A stretch of DNA of 64,000 nt from JAVBKX01 sp031553835 (lineage in GTDB: Bacteria; Bacteroidota; Bacteroidia; Bacteroidales; Azobacteroidaceae), in NCBI GenBank assembly GCA_031553835.1, contig JAVBKX010000001.1:1-64000 (forward strand), given 5' to 3'. The notes under the pieces were generated by a model. The model was not told where the DNA came from and did no database searches. It worked only from the letters and a program-made list of their open reading frames with translations. Positions within the stretch are counted from its first letter, which is position 1. Each line of letters begins with the position of its first letter. The translations under genes and the position numbers were made by a program. Shown here one piece after another: positions 32,230 to 41,000 of the stretch.

Positions 32230-32955
32230 ATGTTGTACAAAACGAGAGGGATCGTAATGCAGAGTATTGCTTACAGTGATACTTATATGATTATCCCTAT
32301 TTATACGGAAGACTTCGGACTGGTATCATATCTTATTTCGCGTAGCAGGAGCAAAAAATCCCGCTCTTCTCAATTATTGTATCAACCTTTATCCATATTA
32401 GATCTGGAAGTTGAACATTTTCCCTTGCGGGACATCCAAAAAATAAAAGAAGCCAGGAGGAGCACAATACTGCCGGGATTATCTTTTAATCCGCTGAAAA
32501 GTACAATCGCCCTATTCCTGTCTGAGTTTATCTATGGTGTATCCAAAGACCTGCAAACCAACCGGCCTGTTTTTGAATTTATGCTGGAATCGTTGCGGAT
32601 ATTGGATTTATTGGATGAGGGCATTGCCAATTTTCATTTGGTATTCATGATTCGGATGAGTCGTTTCCTCGGATTTTATCCGAATGCAGACACCTACAAG
32701 GAGCAATTTTTCTTTGATTTGACAGATGGTGTTTTTGTGGAGCAAATCATTCCTTTCCACTCCTGCTTAGAGAGAGAGGAAAGCCGGATATTCATGTTAT
32801 TATTAAGGATGACTTATGAAAATATGACAAAATTCAGATTCTCCCGTCATGAGCGGACGCGTATCATCAACCGGATATTGGAATTCTACCGACTGCATCT
32901 CACTGGATTTACAGATATGAAATCATTACCCATCCTGCAGGATGTGTTTAATTAG
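32230..32955 (+). CDS. recO: DNA repair protein RecO
   Basis: I chose the ATG at 32230 (MLYKTRGIVMQSIAYSDTYM), because that is the conserved RecO start and a -7 box TAACTTTG lies at 32195-32202; upstream codons would begin before it. 241 aa. An N-terminal OB fold is followed by a helical domain; the zinc Cys cluster of many RecO proteins is missing, as usual in Bacteroidota. RecO works with RecR to load RecA on SSB-coated DNA. Confidence 0.88.
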   Translation: MLYKTRGIVMQSIAYSDTYMIIPIYTEDFGLVSYLISRSRSKKSRSSQLLYQPLSILDLEVEHFPLRDIQKIKEARRSTILPGLSFNPLKSTIALFLSEFIYGVSKDLQTNRPVFEFMLESLRILDLLDEGIANFHLVFMIRMSRFLGFYPNADTYKEQFFFDLTDGVFVEQIIPFHSCLEREESRIFMLLLRMTYENMTKFRFSRHERTRIINRILEFYRLHLTGFTDMKSLPILQDVFN

Positions 32956-32962
32956 AAAAACC

Positions 32963-32994
32963 TTTGGCTAATTTGAATTATTATAGTAATTTTG
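32963..32994 (+). promoter_or_regulatory. Promoter of tRNA-Arg
   Basis: TTTG (32963-32966), 20-nt spacer, TAATTTTG (32987-32994), 28 nt before the tRNA. Confidence 0.7.
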
Positions 32995-33022
32995 CACGCA
33001 CTTTTTAACAAATTGCGAAGTA

Positions 33023-33094
33023 GCCTCTGTAGTTCAATGGATAGAACGAAAGTTTCCTAAACTTTAGATTCGGGTTCGATTCCCGGCGGAGGTA
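33023..33094 (+). tRNA. tRNA-Arg (anticodon CCT)
   Basis: Acceptor GCCTCTG with CGGAGGT, anticodon stem AAAGT/ACTTT with loop TTCCTAA giving CCT, and T-loop GGTTCGATTCC. CCA is not encoded. Confidence 0.94.
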
Positions 33095-33099
33095 CACAG

Positions 33100-33372
33100 T
33101 TAGTATTTCTTCAAATAAGTCTTCTGAGACAGGAAATCGTTAATTTGTTCTTTCCAAAACAAGCGAACGACTACAACCAATGTCGTAATTGAAAAAATAA
33201 AAAACAAGCCTAAAAGCAAAATATTAGACTCTTCATAAAGCCCTCCTGTGTGAGGGTCATAATAAATACCGTTTTCATACGGCAATTGCATTCGCAAAAA
33301 AATCATTACAACAAGAATGACTGTAACAATAAGCAAGAATAAAGCCAAAGCTATTTGCAGATACTTAACCAT
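33100..33372 (-). CDS. Small two-helix membrane protein
   Basis: The start at 33372 (MVKYLQIALALFLLIVTVIL) puts the first membrane helix at the N-terminus, 90 aa. A second helix (ILLLGLFFIFSITTLVVVV) is separated by a short loop with PYENGIYYDPHTGGLYEES. No family is recognised. It ends 6 nt from the tRNA-Arg gene on the opposite strand. Confidence 0.6.
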   Translation of the reverse strand: MVKYLQIALALFLLIVTVILVVMIFLRMQLPYENGIYYDPHTGGLYEESNILLLGLFFIFSITTLVVVVRLFWKEQINDFLSQKTYLKKY

Positions 33373-33724
33373 GTAAATTTGTGTGCGTAAAAAAGTGTCG
33401 TAAATGTGTGCGTATAAGAATTGTATCAAAAGCTATATACTTGTGGATTATTTTGTTTTGTGCAGCCATAACCCCCACTATAAGGCATGAGATACTATTA
33501 TAAATGCAAAAATAATGCCATTTTTGTAAAACAATGTAAAAATACTGGACTTCAAAACATCTTCTGGCTGCGTGAGAGCCGATCAATTCACATTTTTTTT
33601 TATATTTTTATTATGAATATGTATAATTTGTATATCTTTGCTGTCTGAATGCCCTTTACAGATAATACAGCCTGTAAATTGAAGGTTTTGTTAAAGATCA
33701 TTACCATTGAGACAATTGAATACC
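33373..33724. other. Intergenic region upstream of the VTC operon
   Basis: Contains a hairpin TTTACAG/CTGTAAA (33655-33661, 33672-33678) and the -7 box TATCTTTG (33633-33640) of the next operon, placing the hairpin in that operon's 5' leader. I see nothing else convincing. Confidence 0.5.
33633..33640 (+). promoter_or_regulatory. -7 box of the VTC operon
   Basis: TATCTTTG, ~85 nt before the first gene of the operon; the leader contains a 7-bp hairpin at 33655-33678. Confidence 0.6.
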
Positions 33725-34462
33725 ATGAGAATTTTCTATTATTTATTTTTGGCGTGCACTTCTCTGTTTTTTTATTCATCATGTAATCAAGATGAAGGAT
33801 TGGGAGGATCTTCCTCCATTGAAGGATATGTTTATAATGTCGTCCATCAAAACGATAATTTCTCTTTTACCTCCGATACCGTTCCCGCTGTTGGGGAAAA
33901 AATCTACATTGTGTATAGTGATAATGAGGATGACCCCATCGCCGCTAAAGATGTTGATACAAATAAAAATGGGATGTATCGTTTTGAATACCTGAGAAAA
34001 GGAAATTATGTGGTATATGCCCTGTCTTCCTATCCGGAAGAACGCAACAAAGAAAAAGTAGCCGAATTGAAACATGTGAAAGTCGGATCCGGAACGGCTT
34101 ATGCCGACACTATTTTTATCCATAGCGGGAAAAGTTACGGACTTTCCATGATTAAAGGGAATGTTACCGTACAATATTATGACAAATCTTTAGCCAAAGG
34201 CGATCCCGTTCCTGCTGTAGAAACCAGGGTTTACCTGAAACGCTTTGGAGAAGCAACCTATTTTGATGATGTGCGCGTGGGCGATCAGGGCATCTTTATT
34301 TTCCAGCAAGTTCCTCCAGGAAGGTATGAAGTTTACACCATTACCGAAGATATTGGTATAAAAAATAAAATCCACCCTACTCCCATTCAAGAAGTTGAAG
34401 TCGTAGAAGCGCATAAGGTATATGAAGTACCAAACACTTTTTATATTAAATTAAATATCTAA
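33725..34462 (+). CDS. Lipoprotein with two transthyretin-like beta domains
   Basis: Start at 33725 (MRIFYYLFLACTSLFFYSSC), a lipobox ending in Cys20 followed by NQDEG. 245 aa. Two repeats share the pattern GYV...VPAVGEKIYIVY...GMYRFEYLRKGNYVVY and GNVT...VPAVETRVYLKR...GIFIFQQVPPGRYEVY, the carboxypeptidase-regulatory or SdrD-B-like fold. It would sit on the outer membrane, perhaps as a structural or ligand-binding partner. It is first gene in a five-gene operon with VTC, DUF4956 and DUF2490 proteins. Confidence 0.75.
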   Translation: MRIFYYLFLACTSLFFYSSCNQDEGLGGSSSIEGYVYNVVHQNDNFSFTSDTVPAVGEKIYIVYSDNEDDPIAAKDVDTNKNGMYRFEYLRKGNYVVYALSSYPEERNKEKVAELKHVKVGSGTAYADTIFIHSGKSYGLSMIKGNVTVQYYDKSLAKGDPVPAVETRVYLKRFGEATYFDDVRVGDQGIFIFQQVPPGRYEVYTITEDIGIKNKIHPTPIQEVEVVEAHKVYEVPNTFYIKLNI

Positions 34463-34475
34463 TTTATAATCCGCA

Positions 34476-34928
34476 ATGAAGAAATTACTTTATGTTTTTG
34501 CGTTACTATTGTTCCTCAACGCACCTCTCTGTTTTATTATAGCACAACAATCTCAAGATAAACCGGTTACCACTCAAGCCCCTCCTACTACCCTGGACGA
34601 AAAGAGGGAACGAAGACAAAACCGGGTGGTAAAAGAATGGAATACCGAAGGAAAACGGAAGTGGATGGATCACCTCACTGTTTACGATGCCGAAGGCCGA
34701 AAAATTGAAGAGATCGAATATGCCACTTATGGGCAAAAAGAGCGGGTGGTCACTGAATACGGAGAAGACGGAAAATGTACGAAAGAAATCGTATATAATG
34801 ATAAAAATAAGGTGTATCGGATTCGAAAATATGACTACAACCCGGATGGAACAAAAAAGATACAATACAATTATCTTCCCAACGGAAAGTTGTATTCAAC
34901 AAAAATATTCGAATATTCATACCGCTGA
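34476..34928 (+). CDS. Secreted protein with YD/MORN-like repeats
   Basis: 150 aa. Signal peptide MKKLLYVFALLLFLNAPLCF, cleavage near IIAQQ. A Pro/Thr linker and a very basic helix (DEKRERRQNRVVKEW) precede beta repeats of the type TVYDAEGRKIEEIEYATYG and VVTEYGEDGKCTKEIVYND, each with a Y-x-G turn. These resemble YwqK/MORN-like antiparallel repeats. Function is unknown; the start is 13 nt after the lipoprotein gene, so it is in the same operon. Confidence 0.7.
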   Translation: MKKLLYVFALLLFLNAPLCFIIAQQSQDKPVTTQAPPTTLDEKRERRQNRVVKEWNTEGKRKWMDHLTVYDAEGRKIEEIEYATYGQKERVVTEYGEDGKCTKEIVYNDKNKVYRIRKYDYNPDGTKKIQYNYLPNGKLYSTKIFEYSYR

Positions 34929-34979
34929 TTGTCATTTCCCGGTAAAATGCCATTTTCATTTCTTCATTGATGCGTTTTT

Positions 34980-35747
34980 ATGTTGAATAAGGTTGATAAT
35001 ATACTAAAAGCGTTTGCTCCCATCACATTGGAACAAATGCAGGAAATCCGGCTGATGGACCGGTTGGACTATAAATATGTGGCTCCGGTTTCACTTCTTC
35101 CCACATTACTGGAAAATATATCCTCTTTATTCATGGTGCAAACGGTTAAAAATGTCAGAATATCTCCGTATGGTACACAATATTTCGACACGCCATGTCT
35201 GGATTATTTCGTTATGCATCAAAACGGAAAATTGAACCGGCAAAAAATAAGAATCCGTTCGTATGTCGATTCCGATCTTGCATTTCTCGAAGTGAAAAAT
35301 AAAAGTAACAAAGGAAGAACCAGCAAAGTGCGCGTTAAAATTAACACGCCTCATGTTGATTCTATTGCAGACCTGAACGGAGGACAACAATTCCTGTCGC
35401 AACATGCTTTGTTTGACACCAATGAACTGATACCGGTTTTGAAAAATTCATTTCAACGCATCACGTTGGTCAATAGCAGGAAAACCGAACGCGTTACTAT
35501 TGATTTCAATATTTCATTTCAAAATCATGTAACGAATAATGAGATATTACTGGACAACTTAATGGTACTGGAGCTCAAACAAGACGGTTTTCAACATTCC
35601 GACTTCCGGGTGGCATTGGATGAATTACGCATCCGACAGGTTTCTTTCAGTAAATACTGCATTGGCATTGTTATGACTAATCCAACAGCGAAATACAATC
35701 AATTCAAAAAGAAAATAAGACGAATAAATAAATTAACTAAAAAATGA
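34980..35747 (+). CDS. VTC-domain protein (polyphosphate-polymerase-like)
   Basis: 255 aa with one VTC tunnel fold. The basic tunnel residues are visible: MDRLDYKYVAP, RQKIRIRSY, FLEVKNKSNKGRTSKVRV, with the acidic LMVLELKQDG near the end. In yeast Vtc4 this fold makes polyphosphate from ATP; bacterial members are less studied. No signal peptide, so it is cytoplasmic and probably docks on the next gene product, whose start overlaps its stop by 4 nt (ATGA). Confidence 0.88.
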   Translation: MLNKVDNILKAFAPITLEQMQEIRLMDRLDYKYVAPVSLLPTLLENISSLFMVQTVKNVRISPYGTQYFDTPCLDYFVMHQNGKLNRQKIRIRSYVDSDLAFLEVKNKSNKGRTSKVRVKINTPHVDSIADLNGGQQFLSQHALFDTNELIPVLKNSFQRITLVNSRKTERVTIDFNISFQNHVTNNEILLDNLMVLELKQDGFQHSDFRVALDELRIRQVSFSKYCIGIVMTNPTAKYNQFKKKIRRINKLTKK

Positions 35748-36460
35748 TACAATCTACTTATCCTGATTATGATCCGAGTATTGCTGCGGAATTCAACAAT
35801 GCAGCCTCAACCAGTGAGCTTACATTCATGGGCATTCCTGTCATGGAATCGTCCAGTTTTTGGCTGCTAATCTTCCGGTTTGCTTTCAACCTTTTAATTT
35901 GTTGGATTATCATTCAATTCTTTTATTATAAAAAGAGTCGCAGAAAGGATTACTATTTCACTTTCATGCTCTTTAGCGTCACTGTATTTTTACTGATTTT
36001 CTTATTGGATAATGTATCGATGCAAATTGGATTCGCCCTGGGGCTGTTTGCAATTTTCGGCATGATACGATACCGTACGGAAACTGTGCCTATTCGTGAA
36101 ATGACCTATTTGTTTGTCGTAATCGGCATTTCCGTAATCAATGGGTTGGCTATGACTGTCAGTTATGCAGAATTAATAGTGACCAATTTCCTATTCATTG
36201 CCGTCATTTGGGTGCTTGAAAGTAATAAAGTGTTAAAACATACTTCCTGTAAAATTGTGCTTTATGAGAAAATTGAGTTTGTTAAACCGGACAAAGAAAC
36301 AGCATTGATTGATGATCTGAAAAAGCGCACCGGATTAGATGTTACTAAAGTAGAAGTGGGACATATTGATTTCTTGCGGGATGTAGCGTATATAAAAGTA
36401 TATTACAATTCGACTACCAACGAAATCAATACGATCGATAATATTACGCGGTTTTCATAA
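35744..36460 (+). CDS. DUF4956 membrane protein
   Basis: 238 aa. About four membrane helices (RFAFNLLICWIIIQFFYY, FMLFSVTVFLLIFLLD, and two more). The conserved GLFAIFGMIRYRTETVPIRE is the DUF4956 hallmark. The soluble C-terminus (KTGL...VEVGHIDFLRDVAYIKVYY) resembles a ferredoxin-like tail. DUF4956 genes sit next to VTC genes in many bacteria, so a channel or membrane anchor for polyphosphate production is inferred. Confidence 0.87.
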   Translation: MIQSTYPDYDPSIAAEFNNAASTSELTFMGIPVMESSSFWLLIFRFAFNLLICWIIIQFFYYKKSRRKDYYFTFMLFSVTVFLLIFLLDNVSMQIGFALGLFAIFGMIRYRTETVPIREMTYLFVVIGISVINGLAMTVSYAELIVTNFLFIAVIWVLESNKVLKHTSCKIVLYEKIEFVKPDKETALIDDLKKRTGLDVTKVEVGHIDFLRDVAYIKVYYNSTTNEINTIDNITRFS

Positions 36461-36484
36461 ATTAAACCCAATTATAAAATTTGA

Positions 36485-37159
36485 ATGTTGAAAATCAGGC
36501 TGTCTATCTTATTTTTCTTGTTTACGGTTGCTGCTATGGCGCAGGAGCGGGAAACTTTTGTCGGTTCGATTTTTTCGATCGAACTGAAAAAAGGTCTCGG
36601 ACAGCGGTTAGACATTTCATTCGAAGAAGAACTTCGTTTATTGTCCAACACCAGCTACTTTGACCGTTTGGCCACCACAGTAGGCGCCGATTATTCAATT
36701 ATCAGCAAAAAACTGAAAGCCGGAATATACTATAGTTTCCTGTATTTATATAACTCCGATTACTACTACGAAAATCGGCATCGCTATTATGTTGCGCTGT
36801 CTTATAAAGAAACATTCGGCAAATGTACGTTTTCCTGGCGCGGACGGGTGCAAGGCACTTATCGCGATGAAAACAAAGGCGAATATAAAATCAATCCGCG
36901 ATATGTGCTGAGGAATAAATTAGAAGTCGAATATTCTATTTTCGGATCTCCATGGAAACCATATCTTTCCGGAGAAATGACCAATTCATTGAATGATCCG
37001 TTGGGAAATGAGATCTATAAACTTCGTTTTCAGGGAGGGGCAAACTGGCGGTTAGACCGAACAAGTTATTTGGAATTTTTCCTTCGGGCAGATGAATATT
37101 TAACAGGAGAAGATCCACGGGTTTTTTCCATCGGGGCTGGATATAAAAAGAGTTTTTAA
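36485..37159 (+). CDS. DUF2490 outer-membrane protein
   Basis: 224 aa. Signal peptide MLKIRLSILFFLFTVAAMAQ. The rest alternates polar and hydrophobic residues with aromatic girdles (YYSFLYLYNSDYYYENRHRY) and ends in ..AGYKKSF with a C-terminal aromatic residue, the pattern of a small beta barrel. DUF2490 proteins are outer-membrane barrels of unknown role. It is last gene of the operon, 24 nt after DUF4956; a perfect inverted repeat follows. Confidence 0.82.
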   Translation: MLKIRLSILFFLFTVAAMAQERETFVGSIFSIELKKGLGQRLDISFEEELRLLSNTSYFDRLATTVGADYSIISKKLKAGIYYSFLYLYNSDYYYENRHRYYVALSYKETFGKCTFSWRGRVQGTYRDENKGEYKINPRYVLRNKLEVEYSIFGSPWKPYLSGEMTNSLNDPLGNEIYKLRFQGGANWRLDRTSYLEFFLRADEYLTGEDPRVFSIGAGYKKSF

Positions 37160-37163
37160 AACA

Positions 37164-37207
37164 ATTACGAATTACGAAGTTTGCAAGATGCATTCGTAAT
37201 TCGTAAT
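37164..37207. repeat. 15-bp inverted repeat, possible bidirectional terminator
   Basis: ATTACGAATTACGAA (37164-37178) and its exact complement TTCGTAATTCGTAAT (37193-37207), 14-nt loop, between convergent genes. The tandem ATTACGA unit is a common intergenic repeat; related AATTACAAATT units sit at 2020-2060. Confidence 0.7.
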
Positions 37208-37243
37208 CGTAATTTTCTTTTCGCAATGCTTTAATTTTCAATC

Positions 37244-37744
37244 TCAATCGTCATCACCTTCGCGTTTTCCCAGTTTCTTATCCAAAGCATACAATCCGGC
37301 GGGACTACTTTCAATCTTTTTCAGTATATCCAAAATCTTACGTGGAGTATCTTCTTCTTCCACTTGTTCGTCAACAAACCATTTCAACATGCTTTGCGTA
37401 GCATAATCTTTCAATTCAATGGCCAGATCCATTAATTTATAAATCATGCCGGTGACTACTTTCTCATGCATTAACGTATCTTCGAAAGCATCTTTCGGAG
37501 AATTCCATTCCTGACGCACTTCAGCAATCGGAGTCAATTTGGCTTTTCCGTCCATTGCCCCTATAAACTTCATAATACGGGTAGCATGTTCAAATTCTTC
37601 ATGAGCCTGTATGGCAAACCAGGAAGCAAATCCTTCATACCCTTTATGATCCATATCGTAAGACATGGACAAATACAAATAACCTGACCACAACTCTGCA
37701 TTCACTTGTTTGTTCAATGCAGCCTCCATTTTGGGATCTAACAT
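37244..37744 (-). CDS. ftnA: Ferritin
   Basis: 166 aa, a four-helix bundle of bacterial ferritin length. The ferroxidase ligands are in NAELWSGYLYLS (Glu17) and AHEEFEHATRIM (Glu/His ~50-53), with DEQVEEEDTPRKIL near 128. It stores iron as ferric mineral and protects against Fenton chemistry. It is a single gene with the -7 box TATATTTG (minus) at 37789-37796, divergent from the GLUG-protein gene. Confidence 0.94.
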   Translation of the reverse strand: MLDPKMEAALNKQVNAELWSGYLYLSMSYDMDHKGYEGFASWFAIQAHEEFEHATRIMKFIGAMDGKAKLTPIAEVRQEWNSPKDAFEDTLMHEKVVTGMIYKLMDLAIELKDYATQSMLKWFVDEQVEEEDTPRKILDILKKIESSPAGLYALDKKLGKREGDDD

Positions 37745-37971
37745 AATTTTTTATTTTAAATGATGAAACATGTTTTTTAACAATAACACAAATATAGGGA
37801 AAAAGTTTTGAGAGATATAAAAAAAAAGAAAAAAGTTAAAAAATGAAAGATCTAAAAAATGAGATCTGATTGAAAATTTGGTTTGTGTATAAATAAGAGT
37901 AGTTTATGTATAATGATTATATATTGATAAAAGACAGCATTTTACATTACAAAATTTGATTATGTCCCCTT

Positions 37972-37979
37972 TATATTTG
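37972..37979 (+). promoter_or_regulatory. -7 box of the GLUG/protease operon
   Basis: TATATTTG, 36 nt before the ATG at 38016. Confidence 0.55.
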
Positions 37980-38015
37980 TATGCAGAAACATCATTCACT
38001 TAAAATTTCATACTT

Positions 38016-41000
38016 ATGAGAACAATATCTATTCGAATAATGCTATCGTTTCTGGGATTAATAGTCGCATTCAATTACTCCCACGCTCAGTTTGCAGGCG
38101 GAACAGGTATCGAAACCGACCCATGGCAAATCACCACATTGGTGCAATTAAATGCTGTGCGAAATAATTCTTCTGCACATTATATCTTAATGAACAATTT
38201 GGTTTTTACCGATATTGACGATTTGAACGGCGATCAGGAAGGTAATTTTACCTCTATCAATTCTTTCACAGGAATATTTGAAGGTAATGGAAAAACAATC
38301 AAAGGATTGGCTAATAGCGACGGATTGTTCCAAACCATCAGTTACGGCGGTGCCGTGCGGAATCTGGGAGTTGTCGATTGTAATATCACCGGAAACTCGA
38401 ATGCCGGTAGTATTGCAGCATATAATGGCGGTGAAATCACCACCTGTTTTTCTACAGGAACCATTACAGGCAACCAAAATATTGGCGGAATTGCCGGCGT
38501 TTGTTCTTATGGAAGCATTACAGCTTGCTACAATGCCGCAACTATCAATGCCCCTGACGGGAAAAATATCGGCGGCATTGCAGGATCTATCACCCGTGCC
38601 TACCTCAATACTTGTTTCAATACTGGAACTCTAACGGGGCAATCAGCGGTTGGAGGAATAGCCGGTAAAGTAGAAAGCGGCATAATGGCCAATTGTTACT
38701 TTCTGTCGGGAACAACAAGTGCGGGAATTGGTGCCAAACCTGATAAATATATTGATGAAACTATTGCCATTTCTGATGCTGATATGAAGGCATCCGGATT
38801 TACCAACCGGTTGAACAACCCTTTTCTTGTATCGTTTTGGAAAGCAAATGCCGGAAATTTCCCTACATTGACATGGCAGTCAACAGGTGCTGTCCCTACT
38901 CCTAAAGGAACAATCAATGATCCTTATTTGATTTCTTCTCTTCAGGAGCTGAGCAAAACAGGAAATTACATCATGATGTATAATTATTTTAAACTTGTCA
39001 ATGACCTTGATTTCGGCACAACCGACCTGAACGGAGCCAATGCCGGCAATTTTAACCCCATCGGTATTGGAATCCCCGGTGATGGATTCAGGTTTTGGGG
39101 TAATTTCGACGGAAACAACAAATCAATAACCGGATTAATTGTCGATCAGGAAGCGACAGGCAACTATGCCGGGCTTTTCGGTTATGCAGGATTAGGAATC
39201 ATTAAAAATCTTTCATTGAAAAATGCTTCCATCAAAGGAAAAAATAGCGTAGGCGGCATTGTCGGTAGTTTCGATGGGGGGAAGGCAATATTAAATTGTT
39301 CGTTTGAAGGAACAGTACAAGGACAAAGTGCTGTCGGAGGATTAATTGGAAGTGCGTCTTACATCGACAGCATTAAGTGTTGTACCAACACAGGAACTAT
39401 TATAGGAGCCAATAATGTCGGTGGAATTGCGGGGGGCGTTTTTAACGGAGCATCTGTTACAGCCCAAATCGCATATTGTGTTAACAAAGGCAATATCCAA
39501 ACCAATCAAAATCATACTGCCGGCGACAGATTCGGCGGATTGTTCGGTGGCATTCAGGCTGTTGAGATCGCTTATTGCCATAACTCCGGAAATGTTACAG
39601 CGACGACATCCAACAACGTTGCCGGACTTGTTGCATACGCAAATGTCGGAAAACTCTTAGCTTGTTACAACGAAGGTAATGTAACCGGGAAAAACAGTGT
39701 AAGTGGAATCGGAGTAAAAGCTTCGGCCTGTTACAATACAGGAAATGTAACCGGCGAACGATATGTGGGCGGAATTATTGGTGGAAATCCTTCGGATTTA
39801 GGCGTAATTCCCTGGACAAAATGGGGAAATTCGGATGGCGCCTCAGGAACCTATTCTACACCGTACATTGTAGCCTGCTACAACACGGGATTGGTAACGG
39901 GAAAACAGGATGTAGATGGAGTTTGTTCGCATAAATACAGTTCTATTGGCAGTTTTTACATCGACGGAAAAGTAGTCAGCGGCGAAAAAAACAATATGTT
40001 TGAAATAGAAGAAGGCGCCCAACCTATTACCGAAACCCAAATGAAATCGGTCGTTGTGCTGAATGCTCTAAATCTGGCAATGAAATCTTCTTCTGATTAT
40101 TGGTTTTATACGCTTGGTGATTTCCCAAAACTGACAGAATCTTCAGGAAGCGCTTTAACTACGCAAACAGTATCTATTGCTATTGCACCGTTTGGCGTTC
40201 CCATTGAAATCGACGGCATTCGTTTCAATACGACTGTCGGAACATACCATCAAATCAAATTGCCGGAAGGTACTTACAAATACAAAATTGCTGATTATGC
40301 GGAGTCAACTGCACAAACAACAACCATAGCTTCGGGATACAACAATATCAACCTGAATACCGGAATTACTTCCATACAAGGCGTCAGAGGTAAAATTTAT
40401 CAACTTTCCACGCCGGAACATCTGCATTTGGTACGCTACGCCAACAGTAGCGATTTTATACTGAACAACGATATTCGCTTCGAATCCAATCACGATTTCA
40501 GCCGTACGGAAGGCAATTTTTATCCGATTCGTTATTACGATGGTCTGTTTAATGGTAATAATCATACTATCAGCGGATTAAATATTCAGAAAGATTCATT
40601 GGAAAACGTCGGATTTTTTGCAGAAGTGAATGCCAAAGAAGGACGGAATTTTCAATCGGGTATTTTAAAATTAGGTATTGTCAATTGTAATATCAAAGGC
40701 AAAACCAATGTAGGAGCCATTGCCGGAAATGCAGATTTTAATGTTCCGTATTATGGATGCAAAATAGATAGTTGTTATGCTTCGGGAACGGTTGTAGGAT
40801 ATGAAAAAGTAGGTGGTTTATTCGGAATAGGGAGCGCCCCTACATTACACAGTTATAATTTGTGTACAGTAACCGGAATTCGTTATGTAGGCGGAATTGC
40901 CGGAAGCGCTACCTCGGGCGATATGACCGAATGTTATAATAAAGGCGCCATTACCGGATATGGTACATGTATCGGCGGGCTTGCCGGTAGCTTCGGTAAC

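Noticed and set aside
33365..33586. 73-codon minus-strand ORF before the VTC operon
   Set aside because: The composition is unlike protein (many His, Ile, Tyr in runs), there is no promoter, and it overlaps the more plausible two-helix membrane protein gene.
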